DNA of 64,000 bases from Pseudisothecium myosuroides (lineage: Eukaryota; Streptophyta; Bryopsida; Hypnales; Lembophyllaceae). Shown here piece by piece: positions 61,597 through 64,000 of this stretch. Below the pieces are notes generated by a model that saw only the letters and a program-made list of their open reading frames with translations, had not been told where the DNA came from and did no database searches. The number at the start of each line of letters is the position of its first letter. The first letter of the stretch is position 1. The position numbers and the translations under genes were made by a program. Location of the stretch: NCBI GenBank assembly GCA_951799445.1, contig OX637296.1, positions 24,862,001 through 24,926,000 of the forward strand, given 5' to 3'.

Positions 61597-64000
61597 CTAA
61601 GTGACTATGTCTAGATGACACATAGGAGGTTGTTTTGAGTTCACGAGTGATTATGCTATGTGGCTATCCCTTCAAAATCTAAATTAAACCTTTGATTGTC
61701 ATTAGCATAAATGGCATTTCTAATAAACAAATAAAATTAATTTATTGATATTTCATTTGCTAAATCTAATTGTACAATCTTGAAGAGCATCTTGAGTTTG
61801 TCCTATCTTCAAATTGTCAATTGTTGATTCTATGTATGCTATAGGATCATGAGAATCAAATTTTCTAAGTTTCATAATTTAGCACTAAGGTATTTGAAAC
61901 ACCTAAAACGAATGACTTAACCATTGAAAGGCTTGAAAGCCTTTTGTAGCCGTATAATATATTATGAATTTGGTGGTATTTGATCAAAATAACATTGGCC
62001 AAATACTTTTTAGTACAAAATAAATTAATGATCATGATATTATCTAAATAACAATGTATCACAATTCATACATTAAACCACAATTGAAGAGTTATAAGGC
62101 CAAATATGGGTCATGTATAGGGACCCAAAGGGCCTTTCAAGGATTAAACATTTTAGCTTGTAGGATATGGGGAATTCTTTGAGAAATTGAGCTCAATGTG
62201 TGCAAAATAAGAATGAGGAAGAATGCAAAAAAAGTGGGTTTCTTCTCAAGAACAAATCTTTTATTCAATATCAAATCTTTTATTTCATCTCCTATCCCAT
62301 AGCTTCATCTAAAATAGCTAACATTAGAATTTAATCCTAATCAAATGTGAGTCCAACAACTACATACTATACGTAGGTGGAAATTAAGAGAGACAAGCAA
62401 ATGAGAAGATGAGAAGAGAGAAATATTTTTCAATCAACAATACATCCAATTGCACAATATTGTGAATAGTAGGGCATCCTATTGTGTCATTACAAGGGAC
62501 CTTTTCCATTTTAGGCATCTCTACTTTACCTGTACTTTACTTGTCAGCCTTAGTTGAAGGTAAGTTTGAATGTTTACTTTGAAATTCATTAGTTGCATAT
62601 CTACAAAATTAGAATCTTTTGTAGGATGCAAGTCCCAATGCAAGTATAATTAAAAAAAAGTTAGCAATATGTATTCTAATCCTCTTCTCTATTCAATAAT
62701 TAAAATTCTACTACACAAGCTTCAAAGTCCCACATTGGCATCCATGTTTCCCTTTGTATCATCTTTTGGAGGTATCCTCATTGACATAGAATTTATTAAT
62801 ATATGTTTAGGATATTCTACAAAAACTCCAAAAAATTGTTGAGTCAATTCAAAGACCATCCTAGCTTGTGTGATTAAATCATGTTTGGGCATTTGTAAAG
62901 CCATAATATTGGTGGAAAGAATAGTACAGAGGGTGGTAAAACAATCAATTAATTGGAAGAAATTCAAAACAAGTATAAAACAAATTTTATCTTTATATAC
63001 AAAATAAATATCTTTATAAGCAAAGAAATTCCTCTGAAGGATAGTTTATAAGCCATTCAAAAATGCTTCATTTGAGGTTAAACACACAAACTATGAAAAA
63101 GTTTAATTTTAGTTGTACAAATCTATAGTTTGGTTCCAAGTCTAACTTTACTAGCTTGCCTCAAAATACTAGCCTCCTTGTAGAAATTTCAAATTTAGTT
63201 TCTTGAATTACGTCCATTTCTCTTAACACAATTTTTTAATTAGTGAACCATCTTGAAGAGATTATCATTTGTGGTCAACAATATGCTATAATGTAAATAT
63301 ATTGGAAAACAAATTTGGAATTTTCAGAGAAAGATTTTTTGCAATAAATGTTTCTCATTTTGAATATTTTGAATCTTTGAAAATCACCCAATAGAATTTC
63401 AAAGTATAATGATATTGTTATTGACATTTAATGCAATGTACATATATATTTTCAGTTGATGAATAAATGGTATTTAATCCATAATGTATATATTCATGAA
63501 TGTAAATGTAATCAACATTCTAATAAACAGAAATTACACTACTTTAAAAAAAATGGAAACAAATAAACTTGAATTTAAAGTAACTTCCAAATTAGGGGTT
63601 TTATTTGTAGCAATATGTCACAAAGTACAAGTTTTGGAACAAATTATTGAAATTTTGTGAAATATTTATTCAATTTTGAATGAATGAAATCGTCAAAAAT
63701 CACACTATGTTTTTCAAAGTAAGGTGATATCATCACAAGTTCAGTGCAAATGCAATTACAACATTATTAATACCACTAAATGATATTTCATGGATGTAAA
63801 TAGTTTCATTTGTATTGTACATGTTGATTACATGGATGCAAAGAGCTATTTGCTTGAGTTCACATTGCACATAACATCATTCCTTAGTAGAATTAGGGGG
63901 TGCTTGAACTTCATGCAAATAAATAAAATAATTGAAATTTATTATGTTCACAATTAGGATATTGAAGAAATTACTATCCTTGCACTAGTATCAATATCTC
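61597..64000. other. Gene-free AT-rich end of the window
   Basis: No supported gene. The - strand frame 62722-62967 (81 codons) has no motif. No terminal repeats or tandem arrays were recognised. Confidence 0.5.

Overview
The window looks like nuclear DNA of a land plant, most likely a seed-free lineage such as a moss. The reasons are one intron-rich plant antioxidant gene, a decayed F-box gene of the kind abundant in bryophytes, AT-rich intergenic DNA, and many small DNA transposons, some carrying pogo/Tigger-type DDE transposases. The lineage is inferred from gene style only; no organelle or marker gene fixes it.

One gene is intact. It is a ten-coding-exon monodehydroascorbate reductase (MDHAR, + strand, 48225-51943, 434 residues when spliced). 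It has a long intron in its leader, one GC-AG intron, and a C-terminal Ser-Lys-Ile that fits a peroxisomal targeting signal. To its left, on the - strand (44220-46254), is a probable multi-exon gene that I can model only in part and do not recognise. The two would be transcribed divergently from the 46255-46990 interval. An F-box/kelch-like gene (35217-36626, - strand) is intact in frame except for two stop codons.

The rest is mostly mobile-element sequence, often nested. At 1-15 kb there is a 187-bp inverted-repeat element with an 8-bp target duplication, a 221-bp TTAA element, a 433-bp insertion between 15-bp direct repeats, and a 2.6-kb pogo-like element with 29-bp terminal inverted repeats and a dead transposase. 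At 15-31 kb there is a nest of about 930-bp elements flanked by TTAA with ends CCCCTAAAGG...CCTTTAGGGG, several inserted inside older elements whose ends read TAAGGTAG. At 31-44 kb there is a short A-tailed retroposon with a perfect target duplication, the F-box pseudogene, and featureless AT-rich sequence. At 52-58 kb there is a hAT-like MITE with a perfect 8-bp duplication, a 1.39-kb near-perfect palindrome built of about 176-bp tandem repeats, and a second broken pogo-like transposase. At 60-61.6 kb there are three more 221-bp-family TTAA elements, one inserted in another.

The most interesting signal is the pair of TTAA-flanked families. Their target site and CCC-starting ends resemble the piggyBac superfamily, which is not a usual part of land-plant genomes. 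One nested insertion preserves the evidence for TTAA duplication inside the window. No autonomous piggyBac transposase was seen, so the superfamily assignment is inference.
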